Counted from the first letter of the stretch, positions 11,961 through 25,372 are shown. The stretch: DNA of 64,000 bases from Paramarasmius palmivorus (GCA_037176845.1 JAYKXP010000011.1:806001-870000); one strand, 5' to 3'. A program made the numbers and translations. The notes: generated from the sequence alone by a model not told the origin.

Positions 11961-13738
11961 ATGACTTCTGCTCCTGATTTCCGTGATCCAGTTCTCGCTA
12001 GCATTCTTAGGAGACACGGCCATAATCTGTCGAGTCTCGATCCATGGAATAACCTGAAGGTCGCTATACGGTGTCAGCACTTCTTGCCGTCTGGTCATTG
12101 TGTATGGGAACAATACGTGGTTCCCCATCCACTTGGATTGCTGCCCAGTGTGCTTGGAATGGTACGGTCATGCGTTGAGTCTGAAAGGGATCGCGCCAAT
12201 TACAGTCGGGTAAGTGCCAACGCTTCGACGGAAAACTCTGTATCTGAAAGAGGAGCATTTAGCTATTCTCCGCCGAGATAGTTTCGGAGTTGCACTTCTC
12301 TGCATTGGATTCCAGGATTATATGTCGACCGGTCAGCAGAACGTTCGAGGCCGACATGAACGCATTGTTTCGATCCCAATACCAAGCATTGGAAAGACTC
12401 AGGGTCAGATTAGCCGTTCCAAATCCGGTGCGTTCCTTGTTTCTTCGAAGAAGGATTAGCTTGATTTACGTTGGGTAACTGGTAGGGGGACGTCACTGGT
12501 GCCGGGGCTGTAATTGCTGCGTGGGTTACTTCGAAGACTCTGGTATGCAATTTTCTTCTTAGATGCTTCATCATTCGGTTGAATACTCATACTGTCTCAG
12601 GTGACCCACAAAGGGAGGAAGGTGTCTGTGGAGTTCTTGACTGCAGGTTCTGTTATCATAAGCAGCGTGAGGCTTTATCGGCTTTTCAGAAGAGAGTTCG
12701 GTGTACTCAGTCATGTGAGTATATTCGCGTCTTTCCATTTTTTCGGTGGGTTCAGACGTAAACAGGTTCTTTTTGTTGAGCTTGTGAATGTGGATGTGTT
12801 GATGGTCGGCCCATATAGTTTCTGATCTGACGTTTGAGGTTCTGCTAGTCAAATATATCTTTAGTGTCACGATATGATGATTGGTCAGCGCACGCTGATG
12901 CTCAGCTGAGAGCTGCGTTTGAGAAGACACCCTCGTTTCCCTTTCCCACTTACTATGACCAGTGTCTCCCTGCAGCAAGATGACAGCGTTCATTCGGGGC
13001 TCACGAGCAGGACCCCGATATCGCATGATGCTCGCGAGACTGTTGTAGACAGAAATCGACAGGTGGTGACAACGAAGGTCTTTTGCACGGTACTGGACAT
13101 TGGCGCGATATCGTCTGAGGTATGCTTGCAGTTCAATCAGGTCCTGGGACATTCATTCCTGCATTGTAGCTTCTCTGTGACTCACCCCTCCTAACTCTGG
13201 AAGTCGGCGGAGTCTCCGTTTCGCGGTGTCTATCCATTGGTCGAAGCTCTCGAGAGGCAAATGCTTTCTGGGGCCAGATAGAAGCCTTTTCAGATATGGC
13301 GAGTGAATTTCGTATTTCTGGTTTTGGAGTGAGTACGTCTTCCGTTTCGATTCTAGCTTCCATTGACCGTAAATGTTCCTAGTATCTAAGGAGGACTTGG
13401 TGGACGCCTGACAAGCCTGATCTACTCGAATTGACGGTGACGGATACTAGCCGAGTAGGTCTCTTCTCTTTAAATCTGTAAATCAAATTGATTCGGATGC
13501 AATTTGTTGCAGTTTTATGTCGGCGGGGTTCGTAGGTCATGGGGTTGCCTTCGCATTGGAACTTCTATAGAGGCCGAGGTCCAGATGTGTCGGTTGACTG
13601 GCTTCTGCAATGGTGTACCGTACTATGTGGGTCATCGGATATGAATGCGACTTGTTATTTGTCTAATGGTCCGTACAGGATCTGGACTTGGATGTGATTC
13701 GTTGCGATAGGATAGTGGAACCTCCCAGGATGTTTTGA
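11961..13738 (+). CDS. Unknown protein with SAP-like and retropepsin-like modules related to RepHel N-termini
   Basis: Proposed exons: 11961-12209, 12278-12427, 12486-12542, 12601-12714, 12766-12804, 12849-12961, 13011-13119, 13170-13328, 13383-13454, 13513-13614 and 13679-13738 (407 aa). All but one intron are phase 0. Exon 1 contains ILRRHGHNL...LK...FLPSGHC, the same pattern (L..HG......L...HL.SG.C) as the SAP-like repeats in the H1 and H2 proteins. Exon 4 (VSVEFLTAGSVIISS, then a helix ending in FGV) matches the start of H2 (PVLAIFQPASSVSVVSS). Exon 7 has VFCTVLDIGAISSE, which keeps a D-x-G-A like a retropepsin active-site turn. The junctions at 12805 and 12962 are the weakest. It could instead be two genes, or a decayed RepHel 5' part whose helicase is gone. 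Confidence 0.45.
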
Positions 13739-14691
13739 AAATCATGATTCATTAAGGAATTTTGAGCCTTTGACTGCGTTATTGATATTGAAACTTCAGC
13801 CGGAACAGATACTGTAGCCGGAGGATGTGGTTGATGCTCATTTCACTATTAATCATTGTGATGTCGCTCATGAGCAGTCCGAGATATGTATCTGTACTAT
13901 TATTGAACGGTATCCTGCCTCTGTAAATGTGCGTCAAAGGAGCACTTCGATCTATTGGTAACTAGATGTCCTCCTTCTGTTATGAGTAGCTCGCGAATCT
14001 CCGGCGTGTTAGGACTATCGACCCACGTTCGTTGAGCATCGTTCTCACCATTCTAGGAGGGTTCGTTCCTAGTCTTTCTGCTCTCTCCCATCGCTCAAGC
14101 CGAGGTATACCGACGGAAGGACCGTATTTGAGTTCGCTGACAAGAGTTTTAATGCTAGCGTTTACAAGACAAAGTACAGTCTCACTTGTCGAATCTACAG
14201 AGCTCCTTTTCGATAGATTCCTCGTTCTTGGACGAAGTGTGTTGTTCTGTTCTCCTAGCGTTTAGTGGGCAGGTTCTGGCTGGATCTATACTATGCACCT
14301 TTTGACCGTTCTTTTTGAGGCCTTTTCTGTGTAGACGGTTTCCGTTGCGATACCCTAATCGCCTGTGTGTTCTTCTGATGTATGATAGAGAACGGTTTTC
14401 GACGTTTCTTGGGGATAGAATGCGAGAAAAATTTAAAGAGATCGAGTTGGTGAGCCCGACGGCTGGGAGAACGTGTTTGAGTGGGTCTCGACATCGGGGT
14501 TTCCATGACGAGTCAAACTACCCTTGGAGTGTTATATATGTTTGAAGAGTGTCTCTGATTTATATCTGGGATATTTTTCGAGTTTTACTATATTCATTTC
14601 GTCCTTGTTAGGTCTCGATGCTGGATTGCGGTTAGGTACGCACGGTCTGGTACTATATAACTGTCAACCCGCTTCTCTTCTTTCAGCAGCC
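13739..14691 (+). promoter_or_regulatory. Intergenic region with TATA-like box upstream of H1
   Basis: No supported gene. A TATATAA element lies at about 14654-14660, some 35 nt before the proposed ATG of the H1 RepHel gene at 14692. It is followed by a pyrimidine-rich stretch (CTTCTCTTCTTTCAG), a common basidiomycete core promoter layout. The remainder holds short frames only. The 5' terminus of H1 probably lies here or further left but was not located. Confidence 0.4.
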
Positions 14692-17600
14692 ATGTCCACG
14701 ATCTACTCTGCAGGGTACTTTATCAACCATCATTCTGCACTTGTTAGACACGATTCCGGTCTCTCTCACTCTTTACTGTCGTTGGATTTTGCTCTTTGGA
14801 TCCTAGGGATACGACCAGATCGAAATTCAGAGCTACAGGTCACAGTGGATATTGCTACGGACCAAAGTGGGATAACATTCAGCTACTCTTTCTTCTCCTT
14901 TGCCGTGCGGTCGAATCTCGATGTCGATGTTGTTTTCGGTCGCGATTGGATCGGGCTTTGTCGGACTCTGTGTGATGACGGCGTGGTTGTCTTCTCGAAA
15001 GACGTATGGGAGGGCAATCTTTTTGGGAATGCTTCTGGTGCGTGTTGATTGCCCTGTTCCTGGGTATTCGCTCATCCTGCTATTCGCGTAGATGTCTCTC
15101 GAGCGGCTGCGGAGGAATCTGTCCAGGACGTGGATATGATCTTAGAGACAGAAACTCTGTCGTTTGATCGCCGTCCTACTCTTCCCCCTTGTACTTGCTA
15201 TGTTGCGAGCGCCGGCCCTAGCCAATGCCGTCGATGCATGGCTAGTGTTGTCGCCCAGTGCAGTTCACCTGTTTCTGTCGAAACAGTCTCCACGGAGCAG
15301 TCCTCAGTGTGCAATGTAGCCTCAGAATCTACGTCTGCGTTTTATGCCGATAATCGTGACCGACGAGCTTGGTTGGATACGGTTCTTTTGTCTCATAGCC
15401 GGTCTCCTCTATTTTCAAACTGGCCCGACTTATGCGCATTGTCTACCTCTCATGGATTAGAAAGTCCGGAGTCCCATACAGTAAGAGAGCTTCGTGTCAG
15501 ACTCATTCGACATCTGCTATCTGGCGATTGTTTTCTTTTCCATCTGCATCCCCGAGACGAGGCGGATCCTAGTTTCAAGAGAAGTTGTCAGGAGGTAGTA
15601 GCCTTGTTTCCGTCTCCAGAGGCGTTCGTTTCTGAAATCTTTGATGTGCTTCTGGAGAAAGACTCGTCGCTGTTGCCCACAGACAAGCTATTGCTCGTGC
15701 TAGAAACAGTTTCCCCGAAGCACGTTTCACTTTCTATTCCTAGTTTGCGTCTGGACACTAAGCGTGCTCTTCGATGTTCCTTGCCCCTGTGCTTGAGAGG
15801 TATATCTCATGTCCCTGACTTATCGGTGGCAAAGAGATCCATGCTAGATACGACATCTCTTCAACGTTTGATGCTAGACGTGTCATCAAAATCAAAAACA
15901 GATTTGACAAGGCTTGCAGAACTGCACGGGCTGGATTTATCTCACAAGCATCGTACTGACCTGGAGAGACTTATACTGTCCCATCTGAGCAAAGGGCGCT
16001 GTGTGAAGAGGTTGATAGCCGACGAGGATGCACCGGCTCTTCATGTGACTACTCCGACCGAAGTGGAAATGGTTCCCAGTGGATGTGCTGATATACGTGC
16101 CTCCTTGAACTGTGATCATCAAACTGTATCATTGCCTTCTTGTTCGGAGTTGCAACTCTCGGTACTGTCCTCTTTCCTGCGAAAGGATGTTAATGCGACT
16201 CCCAAGGTCCTGCGTTATATCTTGAAAGCACATCAAATCCCTTTTAAACCTGGAGATAGCCGCGGGGAATTACGCAGCCATCTTAAATCGTATCTGTCTG
16301 TAGCAAAGAAAGGAAAACGCAAAGAGCAGCGAGCTGTTCGAGGATGGCAAGAAAGAGAGCGCCCCGACATAAAGAAAGCGGGCGACCTTCGCGCAAAAGC
16401 GTGTGATGCAAGAATGTCGTGGCCACAGTTAGTCCCTGCGCGCCGCAAAGAGGATCTCCTACGAACATTCAAACATTTGACCTCTTCCGCTTCGTTGAAG
16501 TCTACTACATGTGCTGTTTGCGCCGAAGAGAAGCTAGTTTCGGAATGTACTCGGGCTGGACTAGACTCCGTTGACTGGAATATTCTTAAACGCCCTGACA
16601 GGCGCCTTCTTATTCCAGATGATCCGAGCAGCGTTGACGATACTTGGTTGGATGTGGACTATACACAGCCCCCCATAGATTCTTGGCCGGAATTGCGAGA
16701 TGTCCTACTGGATCCCCGAGGCGTAGAAAGAGACACGGCGGGTAAATTATCTGTCACAATATGTTGTTCGTGTTCGTCTCCACTTTCTCGGGGTAAAACG
16801 CCTCCGTTGTCTATAGCGAATCATAACTATTTAGGTCCAGTCCCGCCAGAACTGCAGGATTTGACAGTGGTCGAGGAGGCATTCATATCTCTCTGTCGGG
16901 CCAAATGTTGGATTCTCAAATTATGTGGGAAAGGATTGGATGATGATGACTTTCAGAATCACGACCAAGAGGAAGCCGACGCCAATCTTAGCAGGAGGGA
17001 AAATGTCACAAGAGAGCGGGGCTCCTATGCGGATCAGCGGGGCTTCAAGGGTCATATCATAACGTATCCTCAAATGCCATCTGAGATAGTTTCAGAATTA
17101 CCCCCTCCGATGGAAGAGATGTGTACGTATATATGTGCTATCTTTGTGGGACCAAAGCCACCTACTAAGCAGTGGCTACGGGAGAAGGCCCGTCCGTTGT
17201 ATGTACGAAAGGAAAAGGTTCAGAGAGCGCTCTTGTGGCTCAAAACGCATAATCCTCTTTACCGAGATGTCCGTATAAACGAGACTAATCTGCAAGCCTT
17301 ACCACAGCATGATATACTGCCGGTACATGTACAGCATGTTCTTCCAGAAGAAGCTGGAGAAGAGTTAACCTCCAGATACGATCTTTCCCTAGCCGACTTC
17401 GCCACAGAAGCTGAGCATCCCTTACCAGAACCAACCGTTCCCTACGAGAAGGTAGTGATTTCCTGTGCTGGAGGCAAAGCATCTGCTGAAGAACTTCGGC
17501 GAGCTGCATCGAGACATATCAAGGGGAGAGCTGGTACCGCTATAGTTGTACCACACGATAGTTCCGCTTCAATTGAATTCAATAATCCGAAATTATTTCC

Positions 17601-20600
17601 CTTGCTATATCCTACGCTGTTTCCGTATGGCATGGGTGGATGCGAAGACAGTCGTAGATGCGCTAGGATTTCATTGAAAAGACATCTGAGGCATTTCTTC
17701 AGCCTTGGGGATAGACGGTTTCAGGAACACTATTCTTTCCTGTTTGTTGCATTCAATATGCTTCAGCGAAGACAGATTCTTTTGCATACCTATCTTAAGA
17801 CAAAGCGATCTGGTTTCGACCGGCTGGCAGAGGAGTTTGCGTCTGTCGATCCTGCTGCTGCGATATCTATTCGGGACCGATTAGCGAGTGGATTGCCATT
17901 GAAGCCTATGGACGTTAACGAGTCCAAGGTCCTTAAACTTTTACAGCACATCAATGTGGTGACTGGACATGTGCCTGGGTCCAATGCTGCTCGTCTAAAA
18001 ATGAGAAACGAGATCAGGGGCTTAATGATGGATAAAGGACTCCCTAGTTTTTATATAACAATTAATCCCGCCGACGTATATAACCCACTAGTCAAGTTCT
18101 TAGCAGGAAGCGAAATCGATATAGATAACCTTTTACCTGAGCAGATACCCGTCTATAGAGAGATGGAGTTATTAGTGGCGAAGAATCCGTTTGTAGCGTC
18201 GAAATTCTTCAATATCTATCTGAAAGCGTTCATGAAAGCAATAATTGGCTTTGATCCCGACAAGAAGATGGACAGCGTGGGGGATGACGGAATACTCGGA
18301 CTCGTAAGAGCACATTATGGATGTGTAGAAGCTCAAGGAAGGGGCAGCCTCCATTGTCATATGCTGGTCTGGGTTGAAGGTGCTTTGAATCCTGATGAGA
18401 TCAAAAGAAAGATATTGGAAGACGGAGACAAGGAATTCGAAAGACGACTGATAGCGTATCTGGACGATATCATTTCCACTAGCATTCCCGAAGATCCCGC
18501 CCCCGACCCCATACCAATGCGGTATCCGTTTCCGTCTTCTGTCAGAGGACCAGGCACGAACCTTGCGTCCCACAGGTACGCCATTGAAAAGGAGAGAGAT
18601 TTCCATCGTTTGGTGAAGAAGTGTCAGAGCCACGAACATCGAGATACTTGTTTCAAGTACTGTAAAGGTTCAGGGCCCAAAGAGTGTCGATTTGACTTGC
18701 GGAAATCACGAGCACAGCCCACTACAAGCTTTGACCGCGAAACGGGAGAGCTGACAGTGAGGCACATAGACGGCCTAGTGAACGGATACAATGACACGAT
18801 GATCTCAGCTGTTAGGTGTAACATGGACATCAAGTTCATTGGTTCTGGAGTTTCTGCAAAATCGATCATGTATTATGTTACTGATTATATCACCAAGACT
18901 CAGCTGAAGAATCACGTCGCATATGCCACTATCGCAACCGTTATGGACAGATTACAGAGAGTTGACGCACAATCCCAGTCAGAATCCAGTGAATCCAGTG
19001 CCGAATTGCGCGGCCACGATTTGCTTCGAAAGTGCTCTTATGCAATGATCCAGCATCAAGAGCTGTCCGCACAACAAGTTGCTTCCTACCTTATGGATTA
19101 TGAGGACCATTTCACGAGTCATGAGTTCAGTCAAGTCTTCTGGAGTGACTTTGAAAGACATGTCATGAAAGAAACGGTGAACAGTGACGAGCTAGAGCCT
19201 ATGGCTTTATCGACTGAGCGGAGCATACCAGACGAGTCAAGCGCCGGCTTCGACGAAAACAGATACGTCATGAATTCTCCGGGTCATTTGAGGGACAATG
19301 TCCTGGACCAGTCCTCAGTCCAGTGCTTAGATGACGACGAAGAGATACAAGTCGAATTTGACTGTGAAGGTCAATTGGTTGCCAAGTCAGGGCCGGTCGC
19401 AGATTATCTGTTTAGAGGCTATGAATTGAACGGTATTAACTTGTGGGAATTCGCTGCCAGAACCGAAAAGATCTGGAAGAAAGCAAGTGTCAACTCGGAT
19501 ATGGTCGATAGTGATTCTGAAGATGAAGACACTGAGAACGACGAGAGCGAGTTGTCTACTGGTTTCGAAGGAGCGCAGACAGAGCCTTCTACACTTGATG
19601 ATTGCGGCGTTACCGTTCTTGACAAACTGCTTATTGACACTGGTAAGAAGCGACCACGTGTCGATTTCTTAGCTGATCACAAAGAGGTTGGCACACGCAC
19701 GTTGAAAATCAGACATCCACTAAAGCGTCGCATTCCAGTACCGATTGGTTCGGGAATTCCAAGACGAGACCGGGAAGATCAGTACGAGAGATATTGCCGA
19801 GCAATGCTCATCTTGTTTAAGCCATGGAGGTCTCGGTCTGATTTATGCAATGCGGGACAGTCGTGGTCCGAATCGTTCGCGGAGTTCTGTGAATTGTGCT
19901 CTGCGCAAGTGCTCAGTGTAATGGACAACATGCAATTGTTACATGAATGTAAAGATAGTCGGGATGACCATTTCGCGAGGAGAAGAAGTCGGGCTCGAGT
20001 TCATAACGATGACGATAATCCTTACGCGGTCAGGACAGGTGAAACGGCGGAAGTTACTTTCCACGAAGAGCAGGATGAAGATGAAGTTCTCCGGAATGTT
20101 GCGTTAATGGACCAGGCCCGTTCAGTACAGAGGAAGAAGGCAAGGCATAACGTGAATAGATGTTTGGCCGAAGCTAGGAAAAGTGGGATGTTCTCCAGTA
20201 CGATGGACAAAAACGAAGCGTGCTCGAGGTATAGAGTGAATGGCTCGATGGAGTGTGTCAGAGTTGATGATACTGCCTTTGAACAGGAGTGTCGCAAGTA
20301 TTATGAAAGCTCCCGTGCCGTTTTCAGAAGGAATGTAGCACGTGCCAAGGTTCCTGGACCCGACGACGGTTTAGCGGCTTCGGAAGCTTTCCAGCACGGT
20401 TATTCGAGAATGGTCACGGTGAATGATGCTGGGAGCATCGAAGTGACTGCAGGGAGCCAGATTCCTCTTGTTCCGGTCATGCGTATAGTCAATGACAGTG
20501 TCGAGGGCGATCCGGAAGTCTCCATCGAAGACGTCATTTCTGAATACACACTAAACGAGGAACAAGCCAGGGCTTTCAGGATTGTTGCCCAGCACAGCAT

Positions 20601-22300
20601 GCAGCCTAGTGCGGAACCACTTAGAATGTTCTTGGGCGGTCCCGGAGGTACCGGTAAATCACGGGTGATATCGGCGCTGAAAGAGTTTTTCGATCGTCGT
20701 AATCAGTCAAGGCGTTTCCGACTGGCATCTTTCACTGGTGTTGCAGCAAAGAATATCGCAGGGATGACGTTGCACGCTTCTCTGTTGTTGAATCAGTCTA
20801 GGAGTTCTGTTATAGGACAAAAGACCAGGCGAGATCTCACAGCAATGTGGGATGGTGTTGATTATCTGTTTATTGACGAAGTTTCTATGGTCAGTTGTAG
20901 GTTGCTGATGAAAGTTAGTGAAGCACTTGCCGTTGCTAAACAACATGAAGCGAACTTTGGCGGTATTAATGTTATTTTTGCAGGGGATTTCGCGCAGCTG
21001 AGGCCCGTATGTGAAACTAGACTTTTCGCCCATCTGAAAAGAGTGAGGAAAGCCACTGTCAGCGGGCAAGATGACATTCATGGGAAATTGCTCTGGCTGA
21101 GTGTGGATACGGTCGTGATCCTACATGAGAACAAACGTCAGCAAGGAAACAAAAACAAAGCATTCGTGGAGCTGTTGCAGAGACTTCGTTTTGGTGCGTG
21201 CACGCATGAGGACTATGAGCTGCTGAACACGCGGTTGATTTCTCGAGCGGATCCAGACTGGTCTTCGAAGGAATGGGGTATGGCACCATTGATCGTGTCC
21301 GAAAACGCGATAAAAGACAAGTTCAATGAAGAGGCGGCAGCAAAGTTCGCTAGGGATACTGGGCGAGAAATGCATCATTATTATGCCAAAGATACCTGGA
21401 ATGGGAAACCTATCTTACTTGATGAGTTGAAGGAGCATCTTCTAGAGCTGGATTCGGGCAAGACGAGCCAGAGGTTGGGAAAGATTCCGCTAGTTTTAGG
21501 TATGCCCGTCATCATTGCGTACAACTTTGACGTTGGAAATGGTGTTGTTAATGGGAGTCAAGGCGTGTTGAAAAAGATTCGGTACACTGTAGACGCAGAT
21601 GGTACCCGTTATCTCCAGTCCTGCATAGTCGAGTGTGATGATGTGCCAGTGACGATGCCATCTTTGGCAGGCAATGAAGTGATGGTCATACAGGATTCTG
21701 TCAAATTTCGTTTACAAGACTCTATCGTGAAGGGAAAAAATACGTTTATGCGTACCCAGGTGCCCATATTCCCTGCATGGTCCATAACAGCACACAAAGC
21801 CCAGGGACAAACATTGAAGAACGCTGTAGTGGACATTCATTCAGGGATGTCACGACCCAGAAGCCCCTTATGTTATGGTGTCTCGAGTTACGTCTCTGGA
21901 GGGGCTGCTTATATTACGGCCCTTTGAGTTCAAGAAGATTTGTTTCAGACTGAGTGAAGAGTTTCGGAAGGAGTTCCTCAGGATGGATTATCTTAGATTA
22001 CATACCATCCAAAAGTACGGATCCCGCTCCGAAGCCGACATTGCTGAAAAGGAGCTGAGAAGTATGGGCTGGAAGCATACATATGATGTTACCACTTCAG
22101 TCCGATTCGTAGGTGCGGAAGACATGGAGAGGTGTGAAGAGTACGTGCATAGCGCTCAGGACGAGACTGATCATCTGCATTCGGCGGCGGTGACTCATGG
22201 CTACCGGAATCGGCCCGATTTGCCAACGATTGGTCAACCGCTAAAACACACGATTCGGCCGGGGAATCAGCCGTCCGCGAAGCGTCTGCGGAAGGGCTAG
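14692..22300 (+). mobile_element. Helitron 1 (H1), autonomous type; ends unresolved
   Basis: The span given is only the RepHel gene. The joined Rep (HUH) nuclease and PIF1-family helicase in one protein defines a Helitron, a rolling-circle transposon. I found no TC 5' end and no hairpin plus CTRR 3' end in the flanks, so the true limits are unknown. Confidence 0.75.
14692..22300 (+). CDS. Helitron RepHel protein (Rep nuclease + PIF1-like helicase), frameshifted near 3' end
   Basis: Exon 1 (14692-15037) joins exon 2 (from 15092) across a 54-bp intron in matching phase. Approximate residue positions: a retropepsin-like module ending DVDVVFGRDW (80-97); SAP-like repeats; a DUF6570-type region with CAVC and CCSC pairs; the Helitron-like N domain from about 955 (YPTLFPYGMGG); the HUH motif SLHCHMLVW (about 1200); the catalytic tyrosine motif YYVTDYITK (about 1375); and the helicase with Walker A GGPGGTGKS (about 1963), Walker B FIDEVSM, GDFAQLRPV and TAHKAQGQT. 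One extra base in the GGG at about 21844-21846 ends this frame at 21927. Coding resumes in the next frame (PYVMVSRVTSLEGL) and runs to a basic tail (AKRLRKG) ending at 22300. The shift removes helicase motif VI, so this copy may be dead unless it is a sequencing error. Confidence 0.85.
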
Positions 22301-24023
22301 GAATTCTCGTACATTCCGTCGTCTTAGCACCTTCCTCTTTCCCCCGTTGCCGGTAACTGCTGTGATTACACTCGTCTCGATAAAGAGAGTGCAGACGATC
22401 GCAAGCCTCACTGTCTCGTCCGAATGTTTTGAGAGGTGCGTCAGGAGCGGAAGGAGATATGGGCAACATTGGGAGGTGAGTCCATCACAACAATGTCAGT
22501 GTCATCGTTGGGAGATTAACTTAACGCAGCTGATATCGTAGCTAACGGGATGGAAGAAGGAACGGACATCGTCTCGTGGAATTGTGCTACGATCACTCTT
22601 TGTTAGGAACAGCGGTACCCTTTCAATGAGGTCTGATCTATGCCCAGCGAGCTTCTGGCCACCGTACAAGATTTTCGTTGTTCCTTACCATTTCTTCGAT
22701 GCTGGCGGCGGGGAGAATCGCCTTGCTTTGGGACATCCGTCCGACTGGCGTACCTTCGAACTTCTCCCGCTAGCAGGGCTGTGCGCAGTGTGTCTATTGA
22801 GTGGTGATGCAAAGGTGTGTTCATGCAATACGTGTTAGGTGATATGGTGTTAACGTCCTCATCTGTAACACAGCTACTGTGGACAACAAATCATCCTTAC
22901 CGCTCCACTATGCGCCGATTGCGCTCGGAGAATGCTGTTGTACTGCGCTCAGCTCTTTTGATGGATGGTGAGGCTCTTCCGCGCTGGTCTTAATCCCATC
23001 CTTTTGGCGCGGAATATCGGTTGGGAACTCAGATCATTTATGGGCGAGCGATGGTGTTCGTATGAGCACTCTTATCACTTGCCGTCCCCTTAGTGCTCCG
23101 AAAAGAGAGGTACTCCTTGTCTGCCGCTCAGCTCTAGCATCGCGGAATGTGCCCGTGCTTTTTCGTGGGTCCTGCACCCAGGGACCAGTTCCGATAAGCG
23201 TCAGCATTCGCATCCAGCTCATGCCGATAGAACCTCGTTTGTGCCGATCTCTCCACTGATTGATCGTTCCCCGCTCGTATTGGGAATAAAAGCCGAAGCT
23301 CTCGAGTAGGAGGATGCATTTGCCGTGTCACGGTTATAGAAAGTCAGGGTGTCATATGGAGTACATTGAAGATTGTTTATGAATTGTTGGATTTGGCGAG
23401 TCGACCTCCAAAACGCATTTCTCATCGTATCGATCAATGCGAACTCCCTTCAATCTCTGTCGTTGGATCTCTTCACGCAAGCCGATTTTGTTCGACTTTG
23501 ATCTCAAGCTTCTGGCTATGGCGCAGAGCCTACGCAGGAGAAACTCGCGAAGGGAAGGGGCCGTACCTTGCAAGAACCATAGGTTACACGGTTGGTGTTG
23601 ACAGTTACTGCTTCCATCCAATTCAAGATCAAAAATGAGGAGGATCGATGCCCGTTGTATTCCTATGAAGGTATTTGCTTGACCGCATCGACATTGATTG
23701 CGTTACTGACGTGGCCTGGAAGCGTCCTTTCTTAGACTCGGATGGGATATTACCAGCTTCGTTTTTCATCGTTCTGGGCGGGATTTGTTATATGCAGTCA
23801 TTCGGAAACTGTCGGGTTGCTCGTCCGGCTTAATTCCGATTCTGGTCAGCTATGCACGTGGATGTTCGGTTTTCGCCAATAGCCGATCTGTTTTGTTTGG
23901 AGCACAGGTTCTTATCTCCTTGTTTTCATTTCGTTATGCCTGACTGCCCTCTATCTTTAAGGCTTCGTCATCTTTGTAGACGAGTATTTAAGAGGATCAC
24001 AGTCACTGGCCCACTGCATTGTT
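22301..24023. other. No supported gene; possible decayed coding fragments
   Basis: This should contain the 3' end of H1, but I see no strong stem-loop followed by CTRR. Short frames, for example one starting MPSELLATVQDF at about 22639, faintly recall an F-box but do not continue into a recognisable protein. The promoter of the gene at 24024 is presumably at the right end. Confidence 0.35.
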
Positions 24024-24685
24024 ATGGATGCTAGACTCACAGAAGCCGTTCGTCATCTGACCTCGTCGGATTCGCTCAGCCTGGCGCGCATGTTCCCTGA
24101 ATGGGATATCAAGGTTTACGAACAACGCTTTGACGATCTAGGGCCACTCACGAGGACCCATGAAGTGGTCGTTGACAATGTGGGAACCCCCATAGAAAGA
24201 GAAGTTGTGGGAGAATTGGTGGGGATAGAGAAGCAGGAAAAGGATCTTAGGAGCAAGGTAGGGTATTGTCTTACTTGTGGAAACTGATCTAAAGATGTTC
24301 GGATAGTGCATTCCAAATACCGTTGTCTTAGCTGAGATAGCCCTCCGATGTCCAACGATGGACGCTGGACAAGAAGCGTCGAAAGAATGTAACAAACTGT
24401 TCAATAAGCAACAAGCAGTTTTGCGCGAGATAGCGCTGCGTTTGGACTTAATCGGTACCAAGGCAAGCCCCTGGTTCGGTTTGCTTTCAAGTCTGTTACC
24501 CTGAACTATCTCTACAGGTGCATTCTCATCTATCCGACTGTCAGACTGTATACGACAGCATTTACGGGTATTATACTCGGCTTACCAGAGTGGGTAACGA
24601 GGTTTCTTGGGTTGATAAACACCTCATGTTAGCAACACTTGCAAGGTCTATTGGGATGGACAGCCTACGCCGCTCTCTAAGCTAA
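24024..24685 (+). CDS. Hypothetical helical protein with a GC-AG intron
   Basis: Exons 24024-24257, 24337-24462 and 24518-24685 give 175 aa, all junctions phase 0. The second intron begins GCAAGC and ends CTACAG with a CTGAAC branch-like site, a typical fungal GC-AG intron. The acceptor of intron 1 at 24336 is the weaker call, because another AG lies 5 nt upstream. The protein has charged helical stretches (EIEKQEKDLRSK-like region, then KECNKLFNKQQAVLREIALRL) that could form a coiled coil. No known domain. Confidence 0.5.
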
Positions 24686-25372
24686 GAATTGGGATGTGTG
24701 TAGTCGTGAAGGTGAAGTTCCACCGGATGCAGTACAGAGTGTATGATCATGTCTTCTATGTAAGCGGCCAATTCTTTGCCTCTCGGTGTGGATTGATATG
24801 GGTGTCCTAGGCTCTTGTTATTGAGCTCATTCGTGTGGATGTGTTGGATCCGGAGACAGAAACTGGCTAGCATTAGTTTTGTTTTTTTGGTTAGCTTTCC
24901 GTTCTTGCGTTAATAGTAGGGTCGCTATACACGACTTTGATTTTAACCTTATCCGTGAGATTTAAGGAAGACCATTTGAAATGGTATGCACTGATTTCGT
25001 GGTGCTCAGTAGAGTGCTCAGTAATGCGAGCTTCTGCTCGCCACGTTACAGCCATAATCCTGCTTCTTCGTATCGCGTTGATTGGTCTAGGAGGTAGAGT
25101 GGTTGTGCAGGCATTGAAATGGTTCTTGGTCAGTATGAAAAGTTGGGTGGACACTAGTCGATGCGATTAAAGGGCTTGGGAAAGATTTGTTAATTTGTTC
25201 AAAACATGGTTATGTAACGCTGGTCTTCTCCTCCCCCTTTATCACGTTGTACCTATATCAACTGCCTATTCACCGCATCTTCATCTCATCGAGCTCTGGA
25301 ACGAAGGACAACGGTTCGAGGAATGCCAAAGAATGCGGAGACCGGGGATGGTGAATGAGTCGGGGGTGCTGA
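24686..25372. other. Intergenic, nothing recognised
   Basis: Only short overlapping frames on both strands. The right part may be the 3' UTR of the minus-strand F-box gene ending at 25373. Confidence 0.4.

Noticed and set aside
22587..22838. Possible F-box start MPSELLATVQ
   Set aside because: No VCR.W or LW motif follows and no exon continues it.
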